DNA of 64,000 bases from contig NC_003283.11 of NCBI RefSeq assembly GCF_000002985.6, forward strand, positions 1,240,001-1,304,000. Reading direction: 5' to 3'. Positions 24,795-35,846 of the stretch are shown piece by piece. Source of the DNA: Caenorhabditis elegans (taxonomy: Eukaryota > Nematoda > Chromadorea > Rhabditida > Rhabditidae). Numbering within the stretch: the first letter of the stretch is position 1; each line of letters opens with the position of its first letter. A model generated the notes under the pieces. The model did not search any database. It was given only the letters and a program-made list of their open reading frames with translations, and was not told where the DNA came from. A program made the translations under genes and the position numbers.

Positions 24795-27700
24795 ATGGGA
24801 GTGAATTCTTCACAAGTTGCACAAGATAGATTAAGGTGCGTAGTAAAAAATAAAAATAATTTATGGAAATTTTAAACTTTTAGTCTCACTTCTACCAGTC
24901 AAAACTCCCCGAGAAACGGTTTGCGGAGCGCTCGAAATGTGTTGAGAGCAACTTCGCGACTCAAGTTTTCGTTCAAAGTAAGTTTTAAGCACTCTGAAAA
25001 TATCAAAAACGGATTTTAAAATCCGAAAATACGATATCCGGTCTCGACACGACAAACTTTTGTTAAATGCAAATTAAGTGTGTGCGTGCGCCTTTAAATC
25101 CAACTGTAAAAACTTCAAACTTTCGTTTTTTTCCATCAATTATATATTACGGGAACACAAAATTATGAGAATGCGTATTGTGCAACATATTTGACGCGCA
25201 AAATATCTCGCAGCGAAAACTACAGTAATTCTTTAAATGGATTGTGTAGCGCTGGTGTCGATTTACAGAAATCATTAATTAATCGATAAAATATTAAAAA
25301 AAAACACAAAAATGACAAAAAAAAATCATTGAAGTTGAAAAAAAATCGTTTTTAATTTTTAAAACTGTAGTTTTCGCTACGAGATATTTTGCGCGTCAAA
25401 TATATATTGTGTAATGCGCATTTTTAGAATTTCGTGGTCTCGTAGCGAAAATTACAGTAATGACTTGTGTCGATTTACGGGAGCGATGTTTGAAATTAAT
25501 TTCTTCTAGTGACAGCGAAATTATTTTCCAATTTTTTGCTTAATTTCGAAATTCATTTCAAAAATCGAGATCCCGTAAATCGACACAAGCGCTAGAGTAG
25601 TCATTTAAAGGATTACTGTAGTTTTCGCTACGAGATATTTTGCGCGTCAAATATGTTGTTTCGTTCCCATAATGTATAGTTTGAAGTTACAGTACTAGTT
25701 AAAGGCGCACACATTATCGCATTTGGCAAAATATTTGTCGTGTCGAGACCGTCCAACTTCCGCGTCACCAGGAGTACTGGCTTTCCTCATTTAATTTTTT
25801 GCGCTCCATTGACAATCGTCCGCCGGACAACGCGTGGAAAAGTGTTGTGTACTCCACACAACGAAAATCGAGCCGCGACGCGACACGCAACGCGCCGTAA
25901 ATCTACCCAAGATATGGACGAGCCAAAATGGCCTAGTTCGGCGCAAACTCTTCCATTTCAATTTTTAAGTTAAGCCAGAACCGCGTGGCGTCGGGATAAA
26001 TAAATTAAATAATAAACGACAAATCTTTTGCAGAGAAAATCTTCCACTCGAGACCAAATCCGACCGTTCGAGGAACTCATCAAAAGTTGGCCAGTTCAAG
26101 ATCTCAACCTTCTTCTAGCAGAATTTGAAGCCGATTCGAAGCTACTCGAGTTTCAGCGACTATGTGATAATTCAAGAAAACCGACAAATTCTTTCCTCAG
26201 AGACTTCGAGAGCGGGAGAACCGTGTCAGGAAATCTGAATATCTTATTCAAATTCACCTCAATTCGCGCTAACCGCGCATTCGTTTCTCAAAGATGTACA
26301 AATCTCAAAATCTCGGCAAACTACGATGAGAACCCGGAAAACTTTGATTTGTGCGAGCAAAAATTTTTGAAATTCGAACAAGACGCGGTCGAGATATTCT
26401 TGAAATCGTACATTTATAACGAACAATGGCCGGAAAACTTGGGAAGTGAGATGCTCGAACAACTGTGCACAGATTTTGGATGTTTTAAGAAACTTGAAGA
26501 AGATGTGAAGCATATGTACAAGCAGGATCTGAAGCATGGCGACTTGATAATTGAAGTTGTCGACGGAAGTGAGTAGAATAGTTTTTTAGTTTCTTAGCCT
26601 TGGGCTTAGGCTTAGGCTTATCAATAGGCTTAAGCACGGGACTATGTTTAGGTTTAGGCTTAGGCTTAGGATTAGGCCCAGGCTCAGGCTTAGGCTTAGG
26701 TATAGGCTTAGGCTTAAACTTAGGCGTATGCTTATGCTAAGGAGAAGGCTCAGAACTCAAAGACTTAGGCTTAGGCTTAGGCCTAGGGCCAGGCTTAGGC
26801 TTAGGACTAGGGCCGGGCTTAGGCTTATGCTTACAACTAGGCTCAGGCTCAGGCTCAGGCTTTGGCTTTGGCTTAGAGTTAGGCACAGGCGTAGGCTTAG
26901 GCTTAGCTTTAGGCTTAGGCTCAGGGTTAAGCTGGGAATAAAAAAGAAAAAAGAAACTCAGAAAATTCAAGAACTCAGGAAAATTTAAAAAAATCTGAAA
27001 AATGAGACATTCCAAGATCGGGCAAAATACCATTAAAAAATTCGATAAAAAGTGCCAAAAAAAGCAATAGGTTCGAAAAAAAAGAACAAAAAAGCTAATT
27101 ACTTTACAAAAAATCTAAATGCAATTATTTCAGAAAACACCGAAGAAAACAGCGAGAGCTTCAAAATTCGATGCTCTTCTCTAATCGCTGCTTCACGAAG
27201 TAAAATCATACGATCGTTACTGCTGAGAAAGTTGACTGAGAAAAATGAAGGAAGTTCGACAAGTCGTCCCAAACGAATTGTCTTCTCTGAACTAATATTC
27301 CCACAAGCATTCGCTCCGATATTTGTCTCATTTCTGTACACTGATCGACTGGATTGGAGTTTGGCGCCAAAATCCGAAGACTCTATATCTTCGTTATCAC
27401 AAGCCAAAGCTATAACGAATAGTGGTAGAACTCCGGATTTACAACTGGCTAGAGCTCTGCAATTAATTGAGATTGCACGGTTTTTCGAAGTCGAACAGTT
27501 GGTTCAAGGTATCTATTTTACTTAAACGATCGATCCGCGAATCAGGGATGGGCGGCAATCGCCGTTTCACGTGGTGCCAGACAATACCATTACGGTTTGA
27601 TCTACAAAAAATGCGGGAATTTTTTCCACAAAAAATGTGACGTCAGAACGTTCTTAACCATGCAAAATCAGTTGAGAACTCTGCGTCTCTTCTCCCGCAT

Positions 27701-29348
27701 TTTTTGTAGATCTAAATAGATCAAACCAAAATGGGACACTTTGACACCACGTGCCGTTTGGCAGTTCTTTTGTAGACAAATTCGGCGAATTGCCGGTTTG
27801 CCGATTTGCTAGAAATTTTCAATTCCGGCAGTTTGCAATTTGCCGGTTTGCCGGAAATGTTTCGGCAAGTTGCTTTTTTCGGAATATGTATAGTTTTCTT
27901 TAGATAAGTTGATATAACTTGCTTACTTTCCAAAATATGTGTAGGAACATTCGTAGGATTTGCAATTTGCCGGTTTGCCGAAATGTTCAATACCGGAATT
28001 TTCCAGATTTGCTGGAAATTTTAAATTCTGGCAAATTGCCGGTTTGCCGATTTGCCGGAGATTGCAATTCCGGCAATTTGCTGATTTACCGGAATTATTC
28101 GTTCGCCGCCCACCCGCGCCGTGAATTTTGCAAAAAAAAGTAGCGTCGCAGAGAAAAAGAGGCGGAGCGTATTTTTGCAGTCCTACGGCACGGTTTTTTG
28201 CTTGGGATAATTTTGGGGGTCCCAATCGGGGGGCCCACAAAACCTTGCGGAAATTCAAATTTGCAACTGCCGCACGGTCTCGAAAAACAGAAGCTGCTCG
28301 ATGTTAGGGATTGGGAGACTTAGAGAAAAATTAACTGTGCGGAGGTTGCAAAATTGAATTTCCGCACGGTTCTATGATTTCCGGCAAACCGGCAAACAGC
28401 AAATTGCCGAAATTGAGAATTTTCGACAAATCGGCAAACTGGCAATTTGCCAAATTTGTCTACAAAAGAACTGCCGAACGGCACGTGGTGTCAGAGTGTC
28501 TTATTTCGGCTTGATCTACGCAGATCTACAAAAAATGCGGGAGAAGAGACACAGAGTTCTCAACTGATTTCGCACGGTTAACAACGTGCTGAAGTCACCT
28601 TTTTTTGGGAAAAAAATACCCGCATTTTTTGTAGATCAAACCGTAATGGCATTACGTGTGGGCGTGGTCAATTCCTCGATCGGGTTCCCCCGATTAACCG
28701 GTTTTCTGGTATCCCAGCTAGCTAACTCATTACATTACAGCTTGCGAAGATGTTGTCGTCAAGAATCTCTCATGTGACAATGTGGTTGGCATTCTTCAAT
28801 GGGGCCGAGCTAACAACTCGAAGTACATCTCGACTCACGCATTTCGGTTCATAGAGCGTGATTTTCTGAAAATTGCCGCATCAAGCTGTTTTTTCGAGCT
28901 CACTTCCAATGAGATGACAGAGATCACACAGAGTCAGTTCCTTCAAACTACCGAACTGGACCTTCTCGACGCTTGCTGTCGATGGGGTGAACACGCTCTT
29001 CTAAAGAAAATGGAAGACCGCGAGCCGAACTTAGTGGCAGACACATGCCACTCTATAAGTCGACGAGGCCTGAAAAAGTCTGAGAAGTCTGGAGACGAGC
29101 TTAAAGAGATTTTGAAACCTCTAGCGGATAATATAAGGAAAGACTATTCGCTACCACCATTCCATCAAGACTTGACAAATGCCTATAACAAGGGGATCCT
29201 GGAGCAGTCTCCGTTGGGACAGGATCTAGTTGTATGTGCATCAACTTCAGAGATTAACCCAGATGTTCATTGGCTGAAGCCAGAAGATGAAAGTACCGGA
29301 CCAAGATATTACAGGTTTGTAATAAATTCAATAATAAAATTGTTTTAC

Positions 29349-29408
<60 letters not shown>

Positions 29409-30004
29409 GGCTAACAGCTCCGCGTGTGCAATGAATTGCGAAAGGTAGTTATTTGAAGCGGCCGACACGTTCGGTGCTCCGCGCCGCTCTATACATTCGG
29501 CTACATGCGGCTTGAGTGACGCCGTGAGGCCGGCGCGGCGACCTCATTGGAGCCCCAACTAATGGTAAGTTTTCAGACCTTATCACACTGCTCTACTGAA
29601 ACATCGAAACATCAAAGATCCTTCCTGGTTTGGGAAATTGCTCGTTACGGACACCAATGCACCATGCTCATTGGAATTCACAAATCTATACCCGGATATA
29701 TTAAGCGGCGAGTTGTTCAACAAAGTGAAGGTTCTAGTTTTGAATAGAACGGAGGATCCTGATTTCACAAGTCTGTTACGGAATTATCATAGGAGAGTGG
29801 CGTTAGAAATGGTGAGAAGATTTATTTAAAAAATTGATGTAGCATAACAAATAAAACAACATTTTACAGATAATACGGCGAACACTAATTGAGCTCGACA
29901 TTCCCGAGGAATGCATATCCTGCCACCTTTTGCCGGAGGACACTTCCAATAAACCAAGCACGCCTCCCGATGTGCTATCACCAGGATGCAAGGAAATTTT
30001 CTAA
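24795..30004 (+). CDS. BTBD7-type protein: tandem BTB, BACK domain, myristoylation-type N-terminus
   Basis: Seven exons in phase (24795-24835, 24884-24977, 26034-26568, 27134-27508, 28741-29314, 29577-29811, 29870-30004) give 662 residues. The N-terminus MGVNSSQ fits N-myristoylation, as in vertebrate BTBD7. A basic stretch is followed by a helical segment ([14 protein letters not shown]). Two BTB folds follow, at roughly residues 112-205 and 213-350; the second starts near GDLIIEV. A BACK-like region follows, with ACEDVV and later [15 protein letters not shown] then ISRRGLKK, which corresponds closely to the BTBD7 signature (GEHQLMK...DREPNL...NKRGVKR). Vertebrate BTBD7 is much longer; this protein lacks its proline-rich tail. 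Vertebrate BTBD7 is linked to epithelial branching and cell-adhesion remodelling; a role in worms is not shown here. The introns hold palindromic repeats, a TTAGGC array, a 1.1 kb inverted-repeat element and a TAG microsatellite. The protein ends CKEIF. Confidence 0.9.
25150..25670. mobile_element. Two adjacent family C palindromes in a BTBD7-like intron
   Basis: Four arms with GACGCGCAAAATATCTCG or its complement, in the 1.05 kb intron between exons 2 and 3, immediately followed by a reversed family B element (25750-25985). Confidence 0.85.
25750..25985 (-). mobile_element. Family B element in a BTBD7-like intron
   Basis: Reverse copy of the 20724-20964 element, ending 48 bases before exon 3. 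Confidence 0.85.
26597..26937 (+). repeat. Interstitial telomere repeat array in an intron
   Basis: About 340 bases of degenerate TTAGGC units in BTBD7-like intron 3, followed by the A-rich flank ending GAGACATTCCAAGATCGGGC that recurs, with changes, next to the arrays at 30175 and 52859. Confidence 0.92.
27565..28660. mobile_element. 1.1 kb nested inverted-repeat element in a BTBD7-like intron
   Basis: Outer arms of about 200 bases match in reverse: ACCATTACGGTTTGATCTAC (27583) with GATCAAACCGTAATGGCATTA (28637), then CCCGCATTTTTTGTAGATC units, GACACCACGTGCCG with CGGCACGTGGTGTC, and GTTCTTTTGTAGACAAATT with its complement. Inside are CGGCAAATTGCC repeats and a unique GC-richer core (28120-28360). 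Non-coding. Confidence 0.8.
29349..29408 (+). repeat. (TAG)n microsatellite
   Basis: About 20 perfect TAG units in BTBD7-like intron 5, directly followed by a GC-rich block (29409-29560). Confidence 0.95.
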
Positions 30005-30950
30005 TTTTTTTTACTCGTCATATTGGAAACGGGTTTTTTTTCATAATTACGGATGTCAAGATATTCTATAGTACAAACAGATTTATAAATATGCCCGTAA
30101 AGCCATTTTATTCTTCTTTATTTATTTATTTGAATGTTATGAACACAATTTCACAGCTGGCTATAACCAGTTTCAGGCTTAGTTTTAGGCTTAGACTTAG
30201 GGTTAGACTCAGTCTTGGGCTTAGGCTTAGGCTTAGACTAAGACTTCGGCCTAGGCTTAGGCTCAGGACCAGGCTTAGGCTCAGGCGTAGGTTTTGAAAT
30301 AGGCTTAGGCCTAGACTTAGGCTTATGCTTAGGCTTTTAGGTTAATCTTAGACGTAGGCTTAGGCTTAGTATTAGACTTATGCGTAGGCTTAGTCTTAGA
30401 CTTAGGCTTATGCCTAGGCTTTCGCTTAGGTTTAGTCTAACGCTTACGCTTAGGCGTAGGTGTAGTCCTAGGCGTAGGCTCAGGCATATGCTTATGTTTA
30501 GACTTAGGATTAAGCTTAGGTCTAGTCTTAGTCTTAGGCTTAGTCTTAGGCTTAGGCTGGGCGGAAATTAAAAAAAAATAAATATAGAAATTCTTGGAAA
30601 AATGCAAAAATTACACAATCCCAAAAAAATCTGAAAACAGCAGAACCCTGTGCCCAGAAACAAGGAAAAAAGCGAAAAAAAAACACGAAAAATGAAACAT
30701 TCCAAAGTCGGCAAAAAATGAAAAATTGAAAAAATTGTCCGGCACATGTCCAAAAAAGCAACAGATCCAAAAAATAGTGACAAAACATAAGACTCTGACT
30801 CTAAAAAGATTTCACGTGAATTATCTTATATTTTCAAAAAAAAAACCACGGTATCCACGTGGGTTATTGGAAAACGTTCGAACTTGCACATTTAATTAAC
30901 TTTCAAATTTATTCCTATTTTAGTTTTCCATCATCTTAGCTGCTAAGAAT
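30005..30950. other. Intergenic region with telomere-type array
   Basis: The 3' UTR of the BTBD7-like gene, the array at 30175-30560 with its A-rich flank to about 30790, and the short upstream region of the next gene, with a TTTTAG acceptor near 30922. Confidence 0.55.
30175..30560 (+). repeat. Interstitial telomere repeat array (TTAGGC)
   Basis: About 385 bases of degenerate units, with the junction GGCTGGGCGGAAATTAAAAA at its right end. Arg/Leu-rich open frames here are artefacts. Confidence 0.92.
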
Positions 30951-32972
30951 ATGGGACTGTTTTCCAAAGGAGGCTTTAAAAGAAAAGCGCAAAAAAAGAA
31001 CATTAAAATAGTGAGTTTTCATTTTTTTTCTCGTCTGTTTACAGAATAATCATTACCTTTTTAGAAGAAAAAATCTGAGGCGAAAAGCAACAAACCCCGT
31101 CCAAAGTCAAACCGTACCTCTTCTGGTAAAATACCGAGTAAATCAAGTACACCGCTGAAGGAAAGAGGCTTGACAGTAGAGCAGGAGCAGCAGAAAAAGA
31201 AGAAAACTTCGGAAAATACAAGAACTGAAGATTTTCGAGAACAAGAGGAAGATGCTGTGAACGAGGAAGCTGATGCAAAACCGTCGAAAAAGGCCCGCGG
31301 AAAATCATCCAGGCGTAGAGAAGGTAGTTTTATTACGGAATACACCATATTTTCATACAAATAATACTCTGATGGGGAATGTTGCGCCAAAAAATATACA
31401 TTGTCTGATGATTTTCCGCTTTTGAACCGCAACTTCGATGTTGGACTTCGACAGGCCACATTATCTTATTCTTAACTTTTATAGATTACGGAAATTACAG
31501 TACTTTTTTTAAAGAGAATTACACTTTTTGCATTCAAGATAAAACTATGTATACCATTTTTAGAGCAGAATTACGAAATTTCGTAATTTTGCGGTTTACG
31601 TGGCAATCTCTCCTTTTTATCATTAGTGCTCAGTTTTATTCGAACTGCAAAGTTCACGTTATCCGAATATATTTCGAAAATCCAGTAGTTTTTATGCATT
31701 TCTTTTTCAACAACACGATGAAATAATATTATAGAAAAAATGCTACTTTTGTAGAACTTTGTAGTAGATCACCCTTTGACGCTAAGAATGAGAATATTAT
31801 ATCATTGCGAAACTTTGCCATTCTGCCTTAAAAAGGGTATACGGTCTCGCCACGAAAATTTTATTTTGAATGAAGAGTACTGTAATTCCCGTCTTCTATA
31901 AAAGTTAGGAATTCGACATAAAAGTTTTGGTTTAAAAACTAAAATTTTTTTGGGCGCAACATTTATTATCAGAGTAATATTTGTATGAATTTATTTTTAA
32001 CAAAACTTTATAGTATAATCTAAATTGAGCATATTTCCAGGCCTAGTTCCCACTCCGATTGGTCAAGATCTGAACGTTGAAGTTACCAGCAGAGGTATTG
32101 ACGATACTGAAATGAAGCGAGTTGTCGAAAAGTTCAAGCTAGAAAAGAAGAATGCCACTCCAATCACTGCACCAATCGATGAAAAATCAAAACTATTGAT
32201 GGACAGACTTCCAACAAAGAAACCCTGTCCTGTACAGAAAGATAATGGAATGGATGAAGCATCTTCTTTCTACACAAAGCCGAAGGAAGCAAAGAAGAAA
32301 TCAGAAGTATCAGTTTTCTTGAATATGGATGATTATGACCAATTTCCAAAGTTGGCTGATGTTCTGATGATGTCCCCATATAATGTGTTCAATGCAGATG
32401 GAGTTCCATTTTGGGCTGTGAATCCTGAGCCAAATGATGAAGATTTGGTAAGCTCATGTAAATAAATGATATTTTTTCAATAATCCATATGATTTAGAAG
32501 ACTACAGCACCAATAATCTCCGTTGGAAGTGAGCATTTGGAGTTGTATCACGACAAAAAGATCACTCTTCAAACCATCGAGAACACACAGCTTATGCTCA
32601 ATGAGCTTCAACCATTGACGGAATTGATGAAACGAGATGAGATTCACTTCACGCCTCAACTTGTCTTTTCCAATACTCTACGATCCATTGTCAATCCACA
32701 ACAAATGGAGGAGAAACAACGGAGCGGAAGTATATCGGATGAAAGCCAAAAGCCGGGCAAGCTGGTCTTTGATATTGAGAAAGTAGAGGAGTATGTCTAC
32801 TCGGTAATTATTTTAGTTTCTTCAGTTGAATTTCACTGTAGAAAATTTTCAGAGAAGCAATCCAATTGAGTCTGCGAAAATGCTGCTTCAGGAGAGGAAA
32901 TTGAGCAACGTCCAAACGACAACTACAAGTACTGCTGCAGCAACTTCCAACAGTTGTGACGAACCTCTTTGA
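30951..32972 (+). CDS. Unrecognised basic, probably nuclear protein (383 aa)
   Basis: I do not recognise the family. Five exons join in phase: 30951-31010, 31065-31323, 32041-32447, 32498-32803 and 32853-32972. The first 106 residues are low complexity and very charged, with lysine clusters (KRKAQKKN, KKKSEAKS, KKARGKSSRRRE) that look like nuclear localisation signals, and a run QEQQKKKK. From about residue 107 the sequence is more globular (LVPTPIGQDLNVEV, then FLNMDDYDQFPKLADVLMM, then YNVFNADGVPFWAV). The tail is rich in Ser, Thr and Ala and ends CDEPL. The start was chosen because ATG 30951 opens an exon just after a TTTTAG acceptor and gives an in-phase splice. AATAAA lies at 33026. It lies 950 bases after the BTBD7-like gene on the same strand; that gap, filled by a TTAGGC array, is longer than in a typical worm operon. 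Confidence 0.83.
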
Positions 32973-33025
32973 TCTGAATGTCTCCTTTCTTTTACTTACT
33001 TTCAATGAACTTCTTGGTGTCTCTG

Positions 33026-33031
33026 AATAAA
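33026..33031 (+). terminator. Polyadenylation signal AATAAA
   Basis: About 55 bases after the stop of the basic protein gene, in the normal range for worm 3' UTRs. Confidence 0.6.
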
Positions 33032-33339
33032 TTTGCTTTCGAATTTGGGGTTTAGGGGTCGCCGGAAATTCTCAATTCTGGTAAATAGGCGATAAAATAA
33101 ACTTCTGTACAAGCTAGCATACTTTGTTTGGCCTTTTCTGGTATATTTGGTTAGGCTGAACAGTTTTTTGAAACAAAAAAGAATGACTTCATATGATTTT
33201 CCCATACTTTTGAATTTTTGAAAAAATCAGCTTTTATATATTTTTATCAATTGGTATTTTCTAGTATATTTGAACATTTTGAACAGTTTTTTGAAATAAA
33301 AAAAAATGACTTCATATGATTTTGATTTTGATTTGATTT

Positions 33340-34045
33340 TTTTTTCGATTCCGGCAATTTTCCGATTTCCGGATATTTTAAATTCTGGCAAATTGCCCAT
33401 TTGCCCAAAATTTTCAATTCTGGCAAATTACCGATTTGCCGGAAATTTTCAATTCTGGCAAATTGCCGATTTGCCGAAAATTTTCAATTCTGTCAAATTA
33501 CCGATTTTCCGGAAGTTCTCAATTCTGGCAAATTACCGATTTGCCCGAAATTTTAAATTCTGGCAAATTGCCGATTTGCCGGATATTTAAGTTTAGGAAA
33601 TGTGCCGATTTGCGGAAAATTTCGATTCCGGCAATTTTCCGATTTCCGGAAATTTTAAATTCTGGCAAATTGCCGATTTGCCGAAAATTTTCAATTCTGG
33701 CAAATTACCGATTTGCCGGAAATTTTCAATTCTGGCAAATTGCCGATTTGCCGAAAATTTTCAATTCTGTCAAATTACCGATTTTCCGGAAGTTCTCAAT
33801 TCTGGCAAATTACCGATTTGCCGGAAATTTTAAATTCTGGCAAATTGCCGATTTGCCGGATATTTAAGTTTAGGAAATGTGCCGATTTGCGGAAAATTTC
33901 GATTCCGGCAATTTTCCGATTTCCGGAAATTTTAAATTCTGGCAAATTGCCGATTTGCCGAAAATTTTCAATTCTGGCAAATTACCGATTTGCCGGAAAT
34001 TTTCAATTCTGGCAAATTGCCGATTTGCCGGAAAATTTCAACTCT
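33340..34045. repeat. CGGCAAAT satellite with 277-base higher-order unit
   Basis: Roughly 35-base units (TTCAATTCTGGCAAATTGCC) organised in a 277-base super-unit: GAAATGTGCCGATTTGCGG occurs at 33598 and again at 33875, and every base between follows the same shift. Open frames here are repeat artefacts. Confidence 0.92.
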
Positions 34046-34159
34046 CTCTCATTGAGCACGGGATTTCCTCTTCCCCATGTCCAAATATTGCACGCTCCAA
34101 TGGACAAATCGACGGGTTATTCACTTTTGAAAACTTCGTTAAAAAACGAAACGACACGA

Positions 34160-34280
34160 AAAAATAGATTGTTACACGAAAAAATAGATTGTTACACGAA
34201 AAATAGATTGTTACACGAAAAATAGATTGTTACACGAAAAAATAGATTGTTACACGAAAAATAGATTGTTACACGAAAAA
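34160..34280. repeat. GATTGTTACACGAAAAAATA tandem repeat
   Basis: Six copies of a 19-20 base unit, differing by one A. It lies just beyond the stop codon of the chimeric gene and may be in its 3' UTR. Confidence 0.92.
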
Positions 34281-34388
34281 TCCTAGGACCTTGTTGCCTG
34301 TGACTAAATTGTTTGTTTGTTTTTTCCGGCCCTTTTTTTCCCTTTTTTTTTGGATGGAAAAAAATTTGGCCGTGGTGGAGAGTTGAAC

Positions 34389-35809
34389 TCAGGCAGCCAC
34401 ATGCAACGGCGTTTCAGACTGCTTGGTGAGCATTGTAACAGATCCACCGTTTTTGAGTAGAAATTCCATGGGGGCAGTTCCGGGAGCACACGCGGCATAG
34501 TGCATCGTATACCAGTTGTCTTGATCGGGAATGTTGATCGTTGGGTAGACGGCTCTCACCGCTTCAAGCATATGGATCGAGTTGGAAATGGCGGCCGTTT
34601 GAAGAGGAGTGATATTTTTATTCATATACGCCTTTTTGGCAACAGACACCGAAAGAATTCTGGCAGCCAGCTTCTCATCATTCAGCGTTGCTCGGTGAAG
34701 ATCGTTGCAGTGCATTCTCACGGGTCCTTGTGCCAAAGCAGATGCCAGCTCACGGTGGCCCATTCGGACGGCAGTCACCAAGTGGAATTCCAGCTGACTC
34801 TCGGAAATTGCTGAAAAATAATTGTTTTAAAAATACACGAAAAACTATTTGAAAACTTACGTCCATCTGGAATCTTGCAGAGTTGACACAATTTACTGTA
34901 CTCCACATTATCCTCGATGAGCTTCGTCAATGGATTTTGCTCCTCAGTTTTTGTTTCATAGCATAAAAGGGTATGGTTTCCATTTTTTATTCCATTTTTC
35001 CGGGACGACTTTGCACGGGCTGAAATTCAAGAATTGTCTTTGAAATGCTGTATTTTTTTCTTATTTTGTTTTGTGAATGTGTATTTTTAAATTTTTAAAC
35101 TGTTCTAAATTCGTAAATTTTTAGCTAAAAGGTAGGATAACTCTAAAAATTCCATAATTGACAGATTGAAATTTTTATTCTGGAAAAAGCCATACCTTTT
35201 TCAATCATGAAGTTCTATTTTAATTATTAATATCTCGTTTCTAGTTTTGTTTTTTTTTGTTCAAAAAAAAAAAATGAAAATGAAACAAATTAGACGCGCA
35301 TTTAGAACAAGTGGGCGTCACGTGGAAAAATTAAATTTCAATTGTTTTAATTGATCATGTTTGATAGTAAATTTAATGTCTAGTTATTTTTTTGAAAATG
35401 AAAAGTTCATGAAAGTCGTAACCCCGTGGAATGCCTTGTGCCAGGGATGTGAGGCATATCTCAAAATTTGGGATATCATGTATGAAATAAAGAGTTTTGT
35501 GCGTTTACCAAAAGAAATGCCGCACAGCCCTGGCGAGCGTAAGTATATAGTGCTATTTTTGAAATCCTGCCTGAAACCTGGCCGCCTCACGTCGACCTTT
35601 CGCTTCTTTTCTACGTTTTCTATTGTCTTATTTCTACCATTTTGTTGAAAACCAAAAAAAAATGGCGCAGGCGAAAGGCAGGCGGAGGTCGTCTCAAGTT
35701 CCGGCAGGCGCTTTAACGCCTTCATGGAAGCCCTATACTGCAATCGAAAATTCTCGAATTTTCTCAGTAACTAACCTGTGGCTTGGTGTTGAACTCGCTG
35801 CTGTGCCAT
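34389..35809 (-). CDS. Chimeric truncated pme-5 relative with five-prime ankyrin segment only
   Basis: Three exons join in phase (35776-35809, 34861-35019, 34389-34810) to give 204 residues. Exon 1 (MAQQRVQHQAT) has no match in pme-5 and follows a strong TTTTTTCAG acceptor at 35836, likely trans-spliced. Exon 2 fuses the start of pme-5 exon 2 (ARAKSSR) to the end of pme-5 exon 3 (PLTKLIEDNV...CKIPDG), skipping everything between, yet stays in frame. Exon 3 matches the first 140 codons of pme-5's first ankyrin exon at roughly 85-90 percent and stops at a TGA immediately after TPLHVAA. The retained protein therefore has about two ankyrin-like units and no WGR, PARP or acidic region. One ankyrin TPLH is changed to TPLQ. 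It may be a young expressed gene or a pseudogene that happens to be open; intact splice sites favour the former. A matching intron tail shows it arose by DNA duplication, not retroposition. Confidence 0.75.
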
Positions 35810-35835
35810 TCCACCAGTGTTAGATGATCTTTTTT

Positions 35836-35846
35836 CTGAAAAAATT
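35836..35846 (-). promoter_or_regulatory. Probable spliced-leader acceptor of the chimeric gene
   Basis: On the minus strand the sequence reads AATTTTTTCAG and is followed 26 bases later by the first ATG. No donor precedes it nearby, so trans-splicing is likely. Confidence 0.5.

Noticed and set aside
33306..34225. Long frames with repeated [11 protein letters not shown] (also at 1-430 and 62346-62927)
   Set aside because: Readings of the CGGCAAAT satellite, open on both strands and in several frames.
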